A stretch of 64,000 bases of DNA, from positions 1-64,000 of the forward strand of contig JAICJI010000008.1 of the NCBI GenBank assembly GCA_025928515.1. The letters are read 5' to 3'. The translations under genes and the position numbers were made by a program. Shown one piece after another: positions 1 through 9,303 of this stretch (position 1 is its first letter; every line of letters begins with the position of its first letter). Under the pieces are notes generated by a model. That model was not told the origin of the DNA. It saw nothing but the letters and a program-made list of their open reading frames with translations, and ran no database searches. Origin of the DNA: Thermoleophilia bacterium. GTDB lineage: Bacteria; Actinomycetota; Thermoleophilia; Gaiellales; Gaiellaceae.

Positions 1-2
1 AG

Positions 3-107
3 AAGATCGCCGAAGGCAAGAGTCGCCGCGACGCCACCCGACTCCTCAAGCGCTACCTCGCCCGCCACCTCTACCGACTCCTCGAACAACAACCAGCAAT
101 GACTTGA
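3..107 (+). mobile_element. C-terminal fragment of IS110-family-like transposase (truncated by window start)
   Basis: Frame 3 reads KIAEGKSRRDATRLLKRYLARHLYRLLEQQPAMT*, resembling the C-terminal tail of IS110-type transposases; the 5' part lies outside the window. Confidence 0.6.
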
Positions 108-362
108 CAAGTCATAGGAGCTTCAATCCGGAACACTGGCCCAGGCGAGCGAACTATCCCTTGAGTCTCTTGGGACGTCTCAGAAAGCCGACCGCGTCAA
201 GGTCCGCAGCGGGTGCAGCGAAGGACGGGATACGTCTCCTTCGAGTTGGGTCTGGTTCCCAGCAATGTTGAAGCAAGCGCACACGATCCGATTCATGGGC
301 CCGTTCCTTACACGCGGTGGGAGGCAGCGCTCAGCGCCCCCGGCGAGCGTTCTCGTACTCGG

Positions 363-2381
363 CTAGGCCCGGGCGCGCATGCGCTCGACGCCGAGCTCTT
401 TCGCCAGCGCCTTTGCGCGATCGGCGATCGAGTGCCTCAGTTCGTCGGGTTCGAGCAACACGGCTTCGCCGCGCAGGGAGAGGACCTCGCTCTCGAGCCA
501 TTCGTCGCTGCCGACCGGCAGGTCCCGTACCGCGCTGCCGTCGGCGAGTAGCCGTGCGCCCCGTTCGATCGCCCAGCGCGCGATCGCCTTGTCGTAGAGA
601 ACCGTCGCGGTGCGTGCGTCCTGGAGCCGCGTCGGCTCGAATCCCTCGCGCGCTTCGAACTTCTCACGGGTCAGCTTCGCGCTCCGCATGCGGTCGAGGC
701 GGAACGAGCGGGCGCCGTCGCTCGTGCGATCCCAGGTGTGGACGTACCAGTTCGGCAGCTGCCGCTCGAGGGAGTAGGGCTCGACGAGCCGCGTGGAGGG
801 CTCGGAGTCGGCCTCCTTTTGGTACTCGATCTCGACGAGCTTTCGCTCGCGCATGCCGCGCGCGAGCCGCGAGACGAGATCGACCTCCTCGCTGCCGACG
901 TGCGGCTCGGGAGTGCGCGCGAGCTCGAACTGCCCGAATGTCTCCTCGAGCTTCTTGCGGACGCGCGAGAGAGGCGTGTGCGCGTCGGCCGCGATCATCG
1001 GCCCGACGTACTCGAGTGCGAGCCGGATCGCCCGCGCCTCGAGCGGCGTCAGCCGCGGCGCGGCCCGGAACGTGTCGCCCCAGAGCTCCTTGTCGACGTG
1101 CACCGAGCCGTCGCGCAACTCGGCGTAGACCGTGTAACAACCGCCGCCGAAGTTGACGAGGTTGAGCAGCGACAGGTGCTCTTCGATCTCGTCGGCAGGA
1201 ATCGAGGGGAAGCGCTCGAGCAGCTCATCCGCGGGGATCTCGGCGTCGCGCTCCTCGCCGCACGCCGCGAGGAGATAGGCGAGCAGCGCCTGGAGCACGG
1301 CGAACCGCTCGGGCGCCACCGGACCTGCCGGCCGCTCGACGACGCCGTCGCCGTCGGGCATCGGAGTCTCGCGCGCGAGGCGAGGAGCCTCGCTCTCGTG
1401 GCGCTCGCGCACACGCCGCAATGCCGCGGCGACGTCCCGCTTCAGCTCCGCCGGCTCGAGCGGCACCGCGCGGCCGTTCTGGCGCAGCACCCACGACGCG
1501 AGCTGGGGGATGGAGGAGTACTCGGTGACGAAGACGCCGTCCTCGAGCTTGCCGGTCGCGCCGTATGCGCGCTTGACCCACCAGGCTGTGTCGCCGCGCA
1601 CCTCGATCCGCGCCGTGCCGACCGCATCGCCGATCTGCCAGGGCGGCCGGCCGCGGTAGATCTCGACGTCGAAGTCCGTCGGCGCGCGGAAGTCGCGCTC
1701 GCGCCGCGTCGCGAACTTGATGTCGCCGCGGATCCTCGAGACGCGGAACGTCCGGATCTCCTCGCGGTCGAGGTCGTGGCCCACCACGTACCAGAGCCCG
1801 TTGTCGTTGAGGAGCGCGTAGGGGTTGAGCGTCCGTTCGCTCTCCTCGTCGCGCGAGATCGACCAGTACTCGAAGCGCACCGTGCGCTGCTTCGAGATCG
1901 CGTTCTCGAGCTTCGCGAGCCGGCCCGGCGTCTCGGGCGAGTAGTCGGGATCGAGCACCTCGACGCGGCTCGCCGTCTCGGTCCGCGTCTCGCTGAACCC
2001 GGGACGCCCGAGCGCGAGATTCTGCAGCGCGAGGCGCAGCGGCTCGGCGTACGCGAACTTCCCCTCGAGGAGGTAGAAGGCGGTCTGCAGGGCCGCGAGC
2101 TCCTCGTCCTCGAGCTCGAGCTGCGGCAGGAAGTACTGCTCCGAGCGGAGCGTGTAGAGCTCCTCGCCGGTGAACTCGTCGCGCTGCGACTGGAGCGGAA
2201 CGCCGAGGGAGAGCAGCTCGGCCCGGTCGGAGTAGAAGCGCCGCGCGAACGCCTCGTCGGACATCTCGGAGTAGCCCTCGACGTTCGACTTCACGTCGCG
2301 TGCGGTGAGCGCCCGCCGCTCGGCCATGAGGAAGGCGACGAGCGAGAGCTGCCGGATCAGCTTGTCCGTGTCGTGTGACAC
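363..2381 (-). CDS. pafBC: WYL-domain transcriptional regulator, fused PafB-PafC-like (tandem HTH+WYL)
   Basis: 672 aa; two consecutive HTH/WYL-like halves; GTG start with upstream TAGGGT. Confidence 0.8.
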   Translation of the reverse strand: MSHDTDKLIRQLSLVAFLMAERRALTARDVKSNVEGYSEMSDEAFARRFYSDRAELLSLGVPLQSQRDEFTGEELYTLRSEQYFLPQLELEDEELAALQTAFYLLEGKFAYAEPLRLALQNLALGRPGFSETRTETASRVEVLDPDYSPETPGRLAKLENAISKQRTVRFEYWSISRDEESERTLNPYALLNDNGLWYVVGHDLDREEIRTFRVSRIRGDIKFATRRERDFRAPTDFDVEIYRGRPPWQIGDAVGTARIEVRGDTAWWVKRAYGATGKLEDGVFVTEYSSIPQLASWVLRQNGRAVPLEPAELKRDVAAALRRVRERHESEAPRLARETPMPDGDGVVERPAGPVAPERFAVLQALLAYLLAACGEERDAEIPADELLERFPSIPADEIEEHLSLLNLVNFGGGCYTVYAELRDGSVHVDKELWGDTFRAAPRLTPLEARAIRLALEYVGPMIAADAHTPLSRVRKKLEETFGQFELARTPEPHVGSEEVDLVSRLARGMRERKLVEIEYQKEADSEPSTRLVEPYSLERQLPNWYVHTWDRTSDGARSFRLDRMRSAKLTREKFEAREGFEPTRLQDARTATVLYDKAIARWAIERGARLLADGSAVRDLPVGSDEWLESEVLSLRGEAVLLEPDELRHSIADRAKALAKELGVERMRARA

Positions 2382-2446
2382 CCGCGAAGCACCCTATCGC
2401 CGGGCGCCTGTGGAGCGCGCGTGTGGAAAGGCTGTGGAGAGAGCGG

Positions 2447-2896
2447 CTACGCCGCGGCTTTGGTCTCGAGGTGCTGGTGAGACGGGCAGTAGTCGCGCTC
2501 CGGCAGCGGGGTGCGCTGACACGGCTTGCCCTTGCGTGTCGTGGCCCGGCACCGGGCGACTCCGCCGTCGAGCAGTCCCGACTCGATCTGCTCCTCGATG
2601 AAGTCCACCGCGGCCTTCACGCCCTGGTCGACCGCCCATGCGACCTGCGCCTGCGCGGTGATCGGGAAAAAGCGCCGGATGTCCTGGAACAGTGCCCGCT
2701 CCGGCTTCGCGAAGTAGAGGGGATCGCTGGCGAGCCGCTCCATCGTCTGCTCACAGGCGATGAGCACTCCGCGGCGGGATTCGAGCTGCGTCTCGCGGTC
2801 GGCGTACGGGTCGATCATGTCCTTAACGGACCGGTAGATGGCCCGTGAGTATTGATACATACATTGCTGCAGCTGGGCTGTTCTCTCTTCGATCAC
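2447..2896 (-). CDS. hypothetical protein with C-terminal Cys/His zinc-binding-like tail
   Basis: GTG start preceded by GGGGAGA; C-terminus CRATTRKGKPCQRTPLPERDYCPSH; ORF track extends to 2971. Confidence 0.6.
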   Translation of the reverse strand: MIEERTAQLQQCMYQYSRAIYRSVKDMIDPYADRETQLESRRGVLIACEQTMERLASDPLYFAKPERALFQDIRRFFPITAQAQVAWAVDQGVKAAVDFIEEQIESGLLDGGVARCRATTRKGKPCQRTPLPERDYCPSHQHLETKAAA

Positions 2897-3048
2897 GAGC
2901 TCTTGTCTCCCCGTCTCAGACCCCGCAAGGCCTTGTCCGAAGCCAGATTCCGGCGCGCATCCCCTATGCACGCTCCTCGATCCTACATGGTAACGGCCTT
3001 GTCACAAAGTCGCGGGATTCGTTGCCTGTGACGAAAACACGCGCGAGC

Positions 3049-3222
3049 TCAGAGCCGGCGTCGCTCTGCGGGCATATCCGGCTCGGCGGCACGGCGCCCG
3101 AAGCCGGCGATCCAGAGGATCGCCAGGACGAGGCCGACGATGCCGACCGGTATCCCGACCCACGGGACGAGGAACAAGAAGACGATCCCGATCAGGATGA
3201 ACGCGATGCCTAGACCGATCAC
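3049..3222 (-). CDS. small hydrophobic membrane protein (57 aa)
   Basis: Not in ORF track; GTG start; VIGLGIAFILIGIVFLFLVPWVGIPVGIVGLVLAILWIAGFGRRAAEPDMPAERRRL*, two hydrophobic spans then a basic tail. Confidence 0.6.
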   Translation of the reverse strand: MIGLGIAFILIGIVFLFLVPWVGIPVGIVGLVLAILWIAGFGRRAAEPDMPAERRRL

Positions 3223-3258
3223 ACGGAACGGGTCCCCGCACGTGCGAAAAGGAAAACG

Positions 3259-4683
3259 TCAGGCTTGGAGGACGACGAGGCGCTCTTCGGTCATCTCGCG
3301 GATCGTGTAGGCAGGCCCTTCCTTCGTGTTGCCGGAGCCCTTGACGCCGCCGTACGGCATCTGGTCGGCGCGGAAGGTCGGGGCCTCGTTGACGGTGACG
3401 CCGCCGAAGTCGAGCGCTTCCGCCGCCGCGAGGCCCGTCGCGATCGAGGCGGTGAAGATGCCCGCCTGCAGTCCGAAGTCGGTTCCGTTCGCGCGCGCGA
3501 AGGCGTCGTCGAGGGAATCGACCGCGTTGACGACGCAGACCGGGCCGAAGACCTCGTCGCAGACGACGTGCGCAGTTTCGGGTGCCTCTCCGAGGACGAT
3601 CGGTCGGAGCAAGTCGCCGTCCGTCGCGCCTGCCAGGAGCTTCGCGCCCGCGGCCTGGGCCTCGTCGACCCATTCGGCGATCCGCGTGCGCGCGCCCTCG
3701 TCGATCACCGGCCCGACGTCGGTTGCCTCGTCCGCAGGATCGCCTACGACCAGCGCCTCGACCTTCGGGATGAAGCGCTCGAGGAAGCCGTCGAGCGCCG
3801 GCCGCTCGACGTAGATCCGCTGCACGGAGATGCAGCTCTGGCCTGCGAAGGAGAAGGCGTTCGCGGCCAGCTTCGTCGCCGCGAGGTCGACGTCGGCGTC
3901 GGCGGCGACGATGACGGGCGTCGAGTTGCCGAGCTCCAGGCGCACGCGCTTCTTCGCCGCGCGCTCGGCGATGTCCCAGCCGACGCCGCTCGAGCCCGTG
4001 AACGTGATCATCCGAACGCGTTCGTCCTCGACCAGCACGTCGCCGATCTCGCTCGCGGGGCCGACTAGGACGTTGAGCCAGCCTGCCGGGAGGCCGGCTT
4101 CCTGCTCGAGCTCCGCGAGGAGGAGCGCGGACATCGGCGTCTGCCCTGCCGGCTTGAGGACTACGGGGCAACCCGCGGCGAGCGCCGGCGCGAGCTTGTG
4201 CGCGACGAGGTTGCAGGGGAAGTTGAACGGCGAGATCGCGCCGACGATCCCGACCGGCCTGCGCAGCGTGAACGCGATCTTCCCCTCGCCGGCCTCGGAC
4301 GCGCCCATGGGGACGACGTCGCCGGCGAGCTTCCGCGCCTCGACGGCTGCAAACGTGTAGGTCGAGACCGCCCGCGAAGCCTCGACGCGAGCCGTGCGGA
4401 TCGGCTTTCCCGCCTCGGCGCAGATCGTCTGGGCCATGTCCTCGTGCCGGTCGCGCAACAGATCCGCGACCCGGTCGAGGATCGCGGCGCGCTCGTGGGC
4501 CGGCAGCGGAGACTCCAGCGCCCGTGCGGCGGCGTCAACCGCGCGGCGTGCCTCGGCCGCGCCGGCCTTCGCGATGCGGCCCACGACGTCGCCGGAATAC
4601 GGCGAGCGAACCTCGACCGATTCGCCGGTCTCGATCCACTCTCCGTCGAGGAGAAGCTTGTGTGCGTCGGTGGTGGTCGCCAT
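3259..4683 (-). CDS. aldehyde dehydrogenase family protein
   Basis: 474 aa; ISPFNFPCNLVAHKLAPALAAGCPVVLKPA, ITFTGSSGVG, LELGNSTPVIV, FSFAGQSCISVQR. Confidence 0.92.
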   Translation of the reverse strand: MATTTDAHKLLLDGEWIETGESVEVRSPYSGDVVGRIAKAGAAEARRAVDAAARALESPLPAHERAAILDRVADLLRDRHEDMAQTICAEAGKPIRTARVEASRAVSTYTFAAVEARKLAGDVVPMGASEAGEGKIAFTLRRPVGIVGAISPFNFPCNLVAHKLAPALAAGCPVVLKPAGQTPMSALLLAELEQEAGLPAGWLNVLVGPASEIGDVLVEDERVRMITFTGSSGVGWDIAERAAKKRVRLELGNSTPVIVAADADVDLAATKLAANAFSFAGQSCISVQRIYVERPALDGFLERFIPKVEALVVGDPADEATDVGPVIDEGARTRIAEWVDEAQAAGAKLLAGATDGDLLRPIVLGEAPETAHVVCDEVFGPVCVVNAVDSLDDAFARANGTDFGLQAGIFTASIATGLAAAEALDFGGVTVNEAPTFRADQMPYGGVKGSGNTKEGPAYTIREMTEERLVVLQA

Positions 4684-4694
4684 AGGATCCGCTC

Positions 4695-5306
4695 GTGCTC
4701 AAGCGTGACGATATCGCTCGGTACCTGACGAGCGAAGTCGTGTTCGCCGGCGAGAGGTGGCCGGGCTTCTCCGACGCGATCGAACACCCGGACGGCCTCG
4801 TCCTCGTGGACACCGGGATGATCGACTCGACGCCGGAGCTCGACGGGGAATGGCAGCCGACTCCGCACCCGCTGCCGGACGAGGTCGTCCAGCGGGTTGC
4901 GCACGTGGTCATCACGCACATGCACTTCGATCATCACGGCGGCAACCGGCTCTTTCCGGGCGTTCCGATCCATGTGCAGCGGGTCGAGCTCGAGGACGCA
5001 CGGGCGCAGGACGACTACACGATCCGCGAGTGGATCGACTTCCCCGGGGCGAACTACGTGGAGCACGACGGAGAGGCGGAGATCCTGCCGGGCATCCGGA
5101 TCGTGCCGGCGCCGGGAGAGACGCGCGGCCACCAGATCGTCGTCGTGGAGACCGACGAGGGGCCGGTCGTGCTCGGCGGCGACGTCGGTCACACGTTCAG
5201 GGAGCTCGGCGAGGCCGACACACCCGGTAAGCGACTCGTCCTCGAGCTGTCCGCGCCGACGTACCTCGCGCACGTCAGCGAGCCGCACGTTCCGCACCCG
5301 AACTAG
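4695..5306 (+). CDS. MBL-fold metallo-hydrolase
   Basis: HTHMHFDHHGGN-type motif (ITHMHFDHHGGN); TAGGAT 6 nt before GTG start. Confidence 0.9.
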   Translation: MLKRDDIARYLTSEVVFAGERWPGFSDAIEHPDGLVLVDTGMIDSTPELDGEWQPTPHPLPDEVVQRVAHVVITHMHFDHHGGNRLFPGVPIHVQRVELEDARAQDDYTIREWIDFPGANYVEHDGEAEILPGIRIVPAPGETRGHQIVVVETDEGPVVLGGDVGHTFRELGEADTPGKRLVLELSAPTYLAHVSEPHVPHPN

Positions 5307-5308
5307 CG

Positions 5309-5716
5309 TTACTCGTCGGGCAGCCGCGCGGTGATCGCTGCGAGCACCTTGTCCTGAATCGACGGCACGTCGTGCATCAGCGTCCGGAAGCCGGTCGCGG
5401 CGAGCACGAGGATGCGGGCCGGCCCGCGTGTCCGCACCGTCGCCGTTCTCGGCCGGCCGGTGACGAGGGAGATCTCCCCGACGAAGTCACCCGGGCCGAG
5501 CTCGTTGATCTTGCGTCCCTTGCTGCGGACGTCGGCCTCTCCTTGGACGAGGACGATGAACTCCCAGCCGTCCGCGCCCTCGCGTGTGAGGTCGCGGGGG
5601 CTCGGCAGGTCGAGCTCGTCCGCGAGCGCGGCGATCTGCGCGAGCTCGCGCTTCGAGCAGCGCTCGAACAGCGGAACCCGCTTCAGAAGCTCGATCTTGG
5701 CGTCCTTGCGCAACAT
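5309..5716 (-). CDS. stand-alone cyclic nucleotide-binding domain protein
   Basis: LLKRVPLFERCSKRELAQIA...GDFVGEISLVTGRPRTATV; no HTH; start set at MLRKDAK. Confidence 0.85.
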   Translation of the reverse strand: MLRKDAKIELLKRVPLFERCSKRELAQIAALADELDLPSPRDLTREGADGWEFIVLVQGEADVRSKGRKINELGPGDFVGEISLVTGRPRTATVRTRGPARILVLAATGFRTLMHDVPSIQDKVLAAITARLPDE

Positions 5717-5738
5717 CGACCGAGGTACAGTCTCGTGC

Positions 5739-6926
5739 ATGGCGCAGCCCGGCGCAATGATCGTCGACACGGTCCGCAGCCCGATCGGCAAAAAGAACGG
5801 GACGCTCTCCCACATTCGGGGCGACGAGCTCTCGGCGCAGGTCGTGAACGCCCTCGTGACGAGGAACGGCGTCGACCCTGCGCAGATCGAGGACGTGCAG
5901 TGGGGTTGCGTGACCCAGGTCGACGAGCAGGCGTGGAACATCGGCCGCAACGTCGCCCTGACCGCCGGCTGGCCCGTCTCCGTTGCGGGGACGACGGTCG
6001 ACCGCCAGTGCGGCTCCTCGATGCAGACGAACTTCAACGCCGCAGCGGCGGTCTGGTCGGGCCAGCTCGACCTCGTCGTCTCGGGCGGTGTCGAGATGAT
6101 GTCGCGCGTCCCGATGGGGTCGAACAACGGCTCGATGTCGCCGCTCGTCTGGGAGCGGCACGACATCGTGATGCAGGGGATCTCGGCCGAGGAGATCGCG
6201 AAGCAGTGGGGGCTCACGCGCGAGGAGCTCGACCGGATCAGCTACGAGTCGCATCAACGGGCGGCGCGCGCGATCGACGAGGGCCGGTTCGAGACGGAGG
6301 TCGTCCCGATCGAGCTCGACGTGCCGGAGCCGGACGAGTCCGGCGGCGCGGCCACCGTGACCCGCGTCCGCTTTGCCGTTGACGAAGCCGTGCGGCGCGA
6401 GACGACGCTCGAGAAGATGGCGTCGCTGCAGCCGGCGTTCATCCCCGACGGCGTCGTGACGGCCGGCAACTCGTCCCAGATTGTCGACGGCTCGGCCGCG
6501 GTGCTCGTCGCCTCGGAGGCGAAGGTCGTCGAGCTCGGGCTCGAGCCGCGGGCGCGGTTCGTCTCCTTCGGGGTCGTGGGCGTCGATCCCCACCTCATGC
6601 TCCACGGCAACCCCGAGGCGTCCGCGAAGGCGCTCGCGAAGGCCGGGCTGACGTGGGACGAGATCGACGTGATCGAGGTGAACGAGGCGTTCGCGTCGGT
6701 CGTGTCGCAGTTCCTCGCCGATGCAGGCCTGCAGGAGCGCTACGAGGCCGGCGACGTGAACCCGAACGGCGGTGGAATCTCGCTCGGCCATCCCCTTGGC
6801 GCGACCGGCGCTCGGATCACGGCCACGCTCGTCTCGGAGCTCGAGCGGCGCAACGCGCGGTACGGGCTCGCGACGATGTGCATCGGCTTCGGCCAGGCCA
6901 TCGCCGCCGTGATCGAGCGCGTCTAG
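5739..6926 (+). CDS. thiolase (acetyl-CoA C-acyltransferase)
   Basis: DRQCGSSMQ, NVNEAFA-type VNEAFASV, NPNGGGISLGHPLGATGAR. Confidence 0.93.
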   Translation: MAQPGAMIVDTVRSPIGKKNGTLSHIRGDELSAQVVNALVTRNGVDPAQIEDVQWGCVTQVDEQAWNIGRNVALTAGWPVSVAGTTVDRQCGSSMQTNFNAAAAVWSGQLDLVVSGGVEMMSRVPMGSNNGSMSPLVWERHDIVMQGISAEEIAKQWGLTREELDRISYESHQRAARAIDEGRFETEVVPIELDVPEPDESGGAATVTRVRFAVDEAVRRETTLEKMASLQPAFIPDGVVTAGNSSQIVDGSAAVLVASEAKVVELGLEPRARFVSFGVVGVDPHLMLHGNPEASAKALAKAGLTWDEIDVIEVNEAFASVVSQFLADAGLQERYEAGDVNPNGGGISLGHPLGATGARITATLVSELERRNARYGLATMCIGFGQAIAAVIERV

Positions 6927-6994
6927 CGGTTCCGGACCGGCGGGAAGAATGCGCGCGCCCGCGCGGCGATACGACGCTTGCGTCAGCGAGGCCG

Positions 6995-7636
6995 CTACCA
7001 GGCGCCCTGGCGGTACGAGATCCGGTCGGGCGGCCAGTACGTGAAGATCACCGGCCCGATCAGGCTGCTGCGCGGGACGGAGCCCCACTTGCGCGAGTCG
7101 CACGAGTTCGACCGGTTGTCGCCGAGCATGAAGTACTCGCCGTTCGGGACGTGCCAGGCCCGGCCGAAGTTCGACGTGTCGGCTCGCCTGGTTCGAGCCG
7201 GCACGTAGGGCTCGTCGAGCCTCGTCCACCTGGTGGCGCCGGGGTGGCGGATCAAGATGAAGCCGCTCCCGTCTTCGCGCACGGTCTCGCCCGGCAGCCC
7301 GATCAGCCGCTTGACGAAGGTGGTGCCGGCGTCGCTCCCGCCGCAGAGATTCGCCTTCGGCGGAGCGGTGAAGACGACGATCTGGCCGCGTTGCGGGCTG
7401 CCGAAGACGTACGCGAGCCGGTTGACGAGCACGCGATCGCTCGTCGCTCCGGTGCACCCGCTCGCCGGCCGGGCGCAATGCAGCGTGTGCTCCATCGAGG
7501 CTGACGGAATCCGGTACGGCTTGGCGACCTCGGCCTCGAAGACGAGCACGAAGCCGATCGCGACCGCGAGCGTGAGGACCCAGTCGACGACCTTCCGCCA
7601 GGGATCCGGGAGGCGACTGAGCGGGTGAAGGCTCAT
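6995..7636 (-). CDS. lepB: signal peptidase I
   Basis: PSASMEHTL catalytic Ser, VKRLIGLPGETV, GEYFMLGDNRSNSCDSR. Confidence 0.93.
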   Translation of the reverse strand: MSLHPLSRLPDPWRKVVDWVLTLAVAIGFVLVFEAEVAKPYRIPSASMEHTLHCARPASGCTGATSDRVLVNRLAYVFGSPQRGQIVVFTAPPKANLCGGSDAGTTFVKRLIGLPGETVREDGSGFILIRHPGATRWTRLDEPYVPARTRRADTSNFGRAWHVPNGEYFMLGDNRSNSCDSRKWGSVPRSSLIGPVIFTYWPPDRISYRQGAW

Positions 7637-7643
7637 CGAGTGC

Positions 7644-7653
7644 AGGATAGGCT
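7644..7653. promoter_or_regulatory. back-to-back -10 elements for lepB (-) and HADH (+)
   Basis: AGGATAGGCT: minus TATCCT (N7-ATG) and plus TAGGCT (N7-GTG) share TA. Confidence 0.55.
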
Positions 7654-7660
7654 CCGCCGC

Positions 7661-8491
7661 GTGAAAGTCGGAGTCGTCGGGCTGGGAACGATGGGTGCGG
7701 GCATCGCTCAGCTCGCTGTCGAGGCGGGCATCGAGACCGTCGGGCGCGAGGTGACGGCCGAGCTGGGGGAGAAGGCCCGCGGCCGGATCGAGCACTTCCT
7801 CACGCGCAAGGTCGAGAAGGGCCAGCTCGAGTCCTTCGAGATCGGCCTGCTGACGCTGACGACCGAGGTCGCCGATCTCGCGGACTGCGACGTGGTGATC
7901 GAGGCGATCATCGAGGAGCTCGGCCCGAAGCAGGAGCTCTTCGCCGAGCTCGACCGCATCTGCCGCGGCGACGCCGTCCTCGCCACGAACACGTCGGCGC
8001 TCTCGGTCACGGAGATCGCCGGCGCGACCTCGACCCCGGAACGCGTCGTCGGGATGCACTTCTTCAACCCGGCACCGCTCATGCCGCTCGTGGAGATCGT
8101 CCGTGGTGAGCGGACTTCGGACGAGGCGTTCGAGGCCGCGTACGCGCTCGGCGAGCGGCTCGGCAAGCATCCGATCCGCTGCCACGACACGCCGGGCTTC
8201 GTCGTCAACCGGATCCTGATCCCGCTCCTCAACGACTGCGTGCGCGTGCTCGACGAGGCGCGCGTGACCCCGGCCGACCTCGACGCCGGCATGAAGCACG
8301 GCGCCGGGTGGCCGATGGGGCCGTGCGAGCTCGTCGACCTGGTCGGGATCGACGTCCACGTGCATGCGAGCGAGGCGCTCTGGGAGAAGCTGCGGGAGCC
8401 GCGGATGGCACCGCCGAACCGACTCGTCGCAATGGCAAACGCGGGGCTGCTCGGCCGCAAGAGCGGCCGAGGCTTCTACTCGTACGAGTAG
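7661..8491 (+). CDS. 3-hydroxyacyl-CoA dehydrogenase
   Basis: VKVGVVGLGTMGAGIAQ; ATNTSALSVTEIA; GMHFFNPAPLMPLVEIV. Confidence 0.93.
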   Translation: MKVGVVGLGTMGAGIAQLAVEAGIETVGREVTAELGEKARGRIEHFLTRKVEKGQLESFEIGLLTLTTEVADLADCDVVIEAIIEELGPKQELFAELDRICRGDAVLATNTSALSVTEIAGATSTPERVVGMHFFNPAPLMPLVEIVRGERTSDEAFEAAYALGERLGKHPIRCHDTPGFVVNRILIPLLNDCVRVLDEARVTPADLDAGMKHGAGWPMGPCELVDLVGIDVHVHASEALWEKLREPRMAPPNRLVAMANAGLLGRKSGRGFYSYE

Positions 8492-8730
8492 TTAGGCCGC
8501 GGCCTCGAACACGAGGCAGTACGAGGGCTGCGGGAGCTCGGGCTCGGCAGACGAAACGCCCCGGAGGTGAGCAGCTCGAGGTTGAGCGCCTGCAGGACGG
8601 CGGCGGACGCGCGCGAAAGGAGCTGCACCGCTGCCTCTTCGGCGACACCGCCGGCCCGCAGCGCCTCGGCGAGCGCTTCCACGCGCGCGGCAAGGGTGTC
8701 AGCTCGTCTCTGCAGATGATCGTCAGTCAT
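8476..8730 (-). CDS. hypothetical small protein (possible frameshift near 8570; corrected end about 8492)
   Basis: MTDDHLQRRADTLAARVEALAEALRAGG...; the last about 25 codons look out of frame. Confidence 0.5.
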   Translation of the reverse strand: MTDDHLQRRADTLAARVEALAEALRAGGVAEEAAVQLLSRASAAVLQALNLELLTSGAFRLPSPSSRSPRTASCSRPRPNYSYE

Positions 8731-8795
8731 GGCAACAGCGGGCTTCGCCCGGGCATCTGACGTTCCTGCTCGCGGTGAGTACCCTTGGGGCACCA

Positions 8796-9299
8796 ATGCG
8801 CCGGATCCTGCTCAGCTGTGCGATTCTCGGGGTGCTCACGCTGCCGGCTGCGACGGCGTCCGCCGACGCGAACGCAACGGGCAAGCCGGGCTTCCTCGTC
8901 GTTCGCAACGCAGCGAACAACGGTGGGGTCAACGGCAAGCCGGCGGTCAGGGTCGTGATGCAGCAGGGCTTCGTGCTCGGCAGCGTCGGGAAGAAGGACG
9001 AGGCCCGCATCGACGTCTATCAACTGGGCGGCCAAAGCGCTCCGGCAGCGGCAGGCTCGGAGCCGTCCAAACCGGTGCAATGGCACGGCCTGCCTGGGCG
9101 TGAGTTCAACGGCAGCGGCTTTCGCTTCCGCGCGATCGGGGGCTTCTACCGCGTGGAAGTGCGCGGGTTTGGCGTGTACCTCTTCGCCGGGGGTCACGGC
9201 AACGTGAGGTTCCACGGCGAGGGGACCTACTCGATCGACGGCGGCACCTTCCGCTCGCTACCGGGCCGAATCCTGAAGCGCCGGATCGGGCAGGGGTAG
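8796..9299 (+). CDS. secreted hypothetical protein with signal peptide
   Basis: MRRILLSCAILGVLTLPAATASADA signal peptide; TACCCT upstream. Confidence 0.7.
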   Translation: MRRILLSCAILGVLTLPAATASADANATGKPGFLVVRNAANNGGVNGKPAVRVVMQQGFVLGSVGKKDEARIDVYQLGGQSAPAAAGSEPSKPVQWHGLPGREFNGSGFRFRAIGGFYRVEVRGFGVYLFAGGHGNVRFHGEGTYSIDGGTFRSLPGRILKRRIGQG

Positions 9300-9303
9300 G
9301 CCC

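Noticed and set aside
738-2378. 546-aa plus-strand ORF opposite pafBC
   Set aside because: Shadow ORF of a high-GC gene: repetitive R/E/L/D composition, no domain pattern, while the opposite strand has a coherent WYL protein
3000-3032. Inverted GTCACA...TGTGAC as a CRP site
   Set aside because: Half-sites are in the wrong orientation (CRP is TGTGA-N6-TCACA) and spacing is too wide
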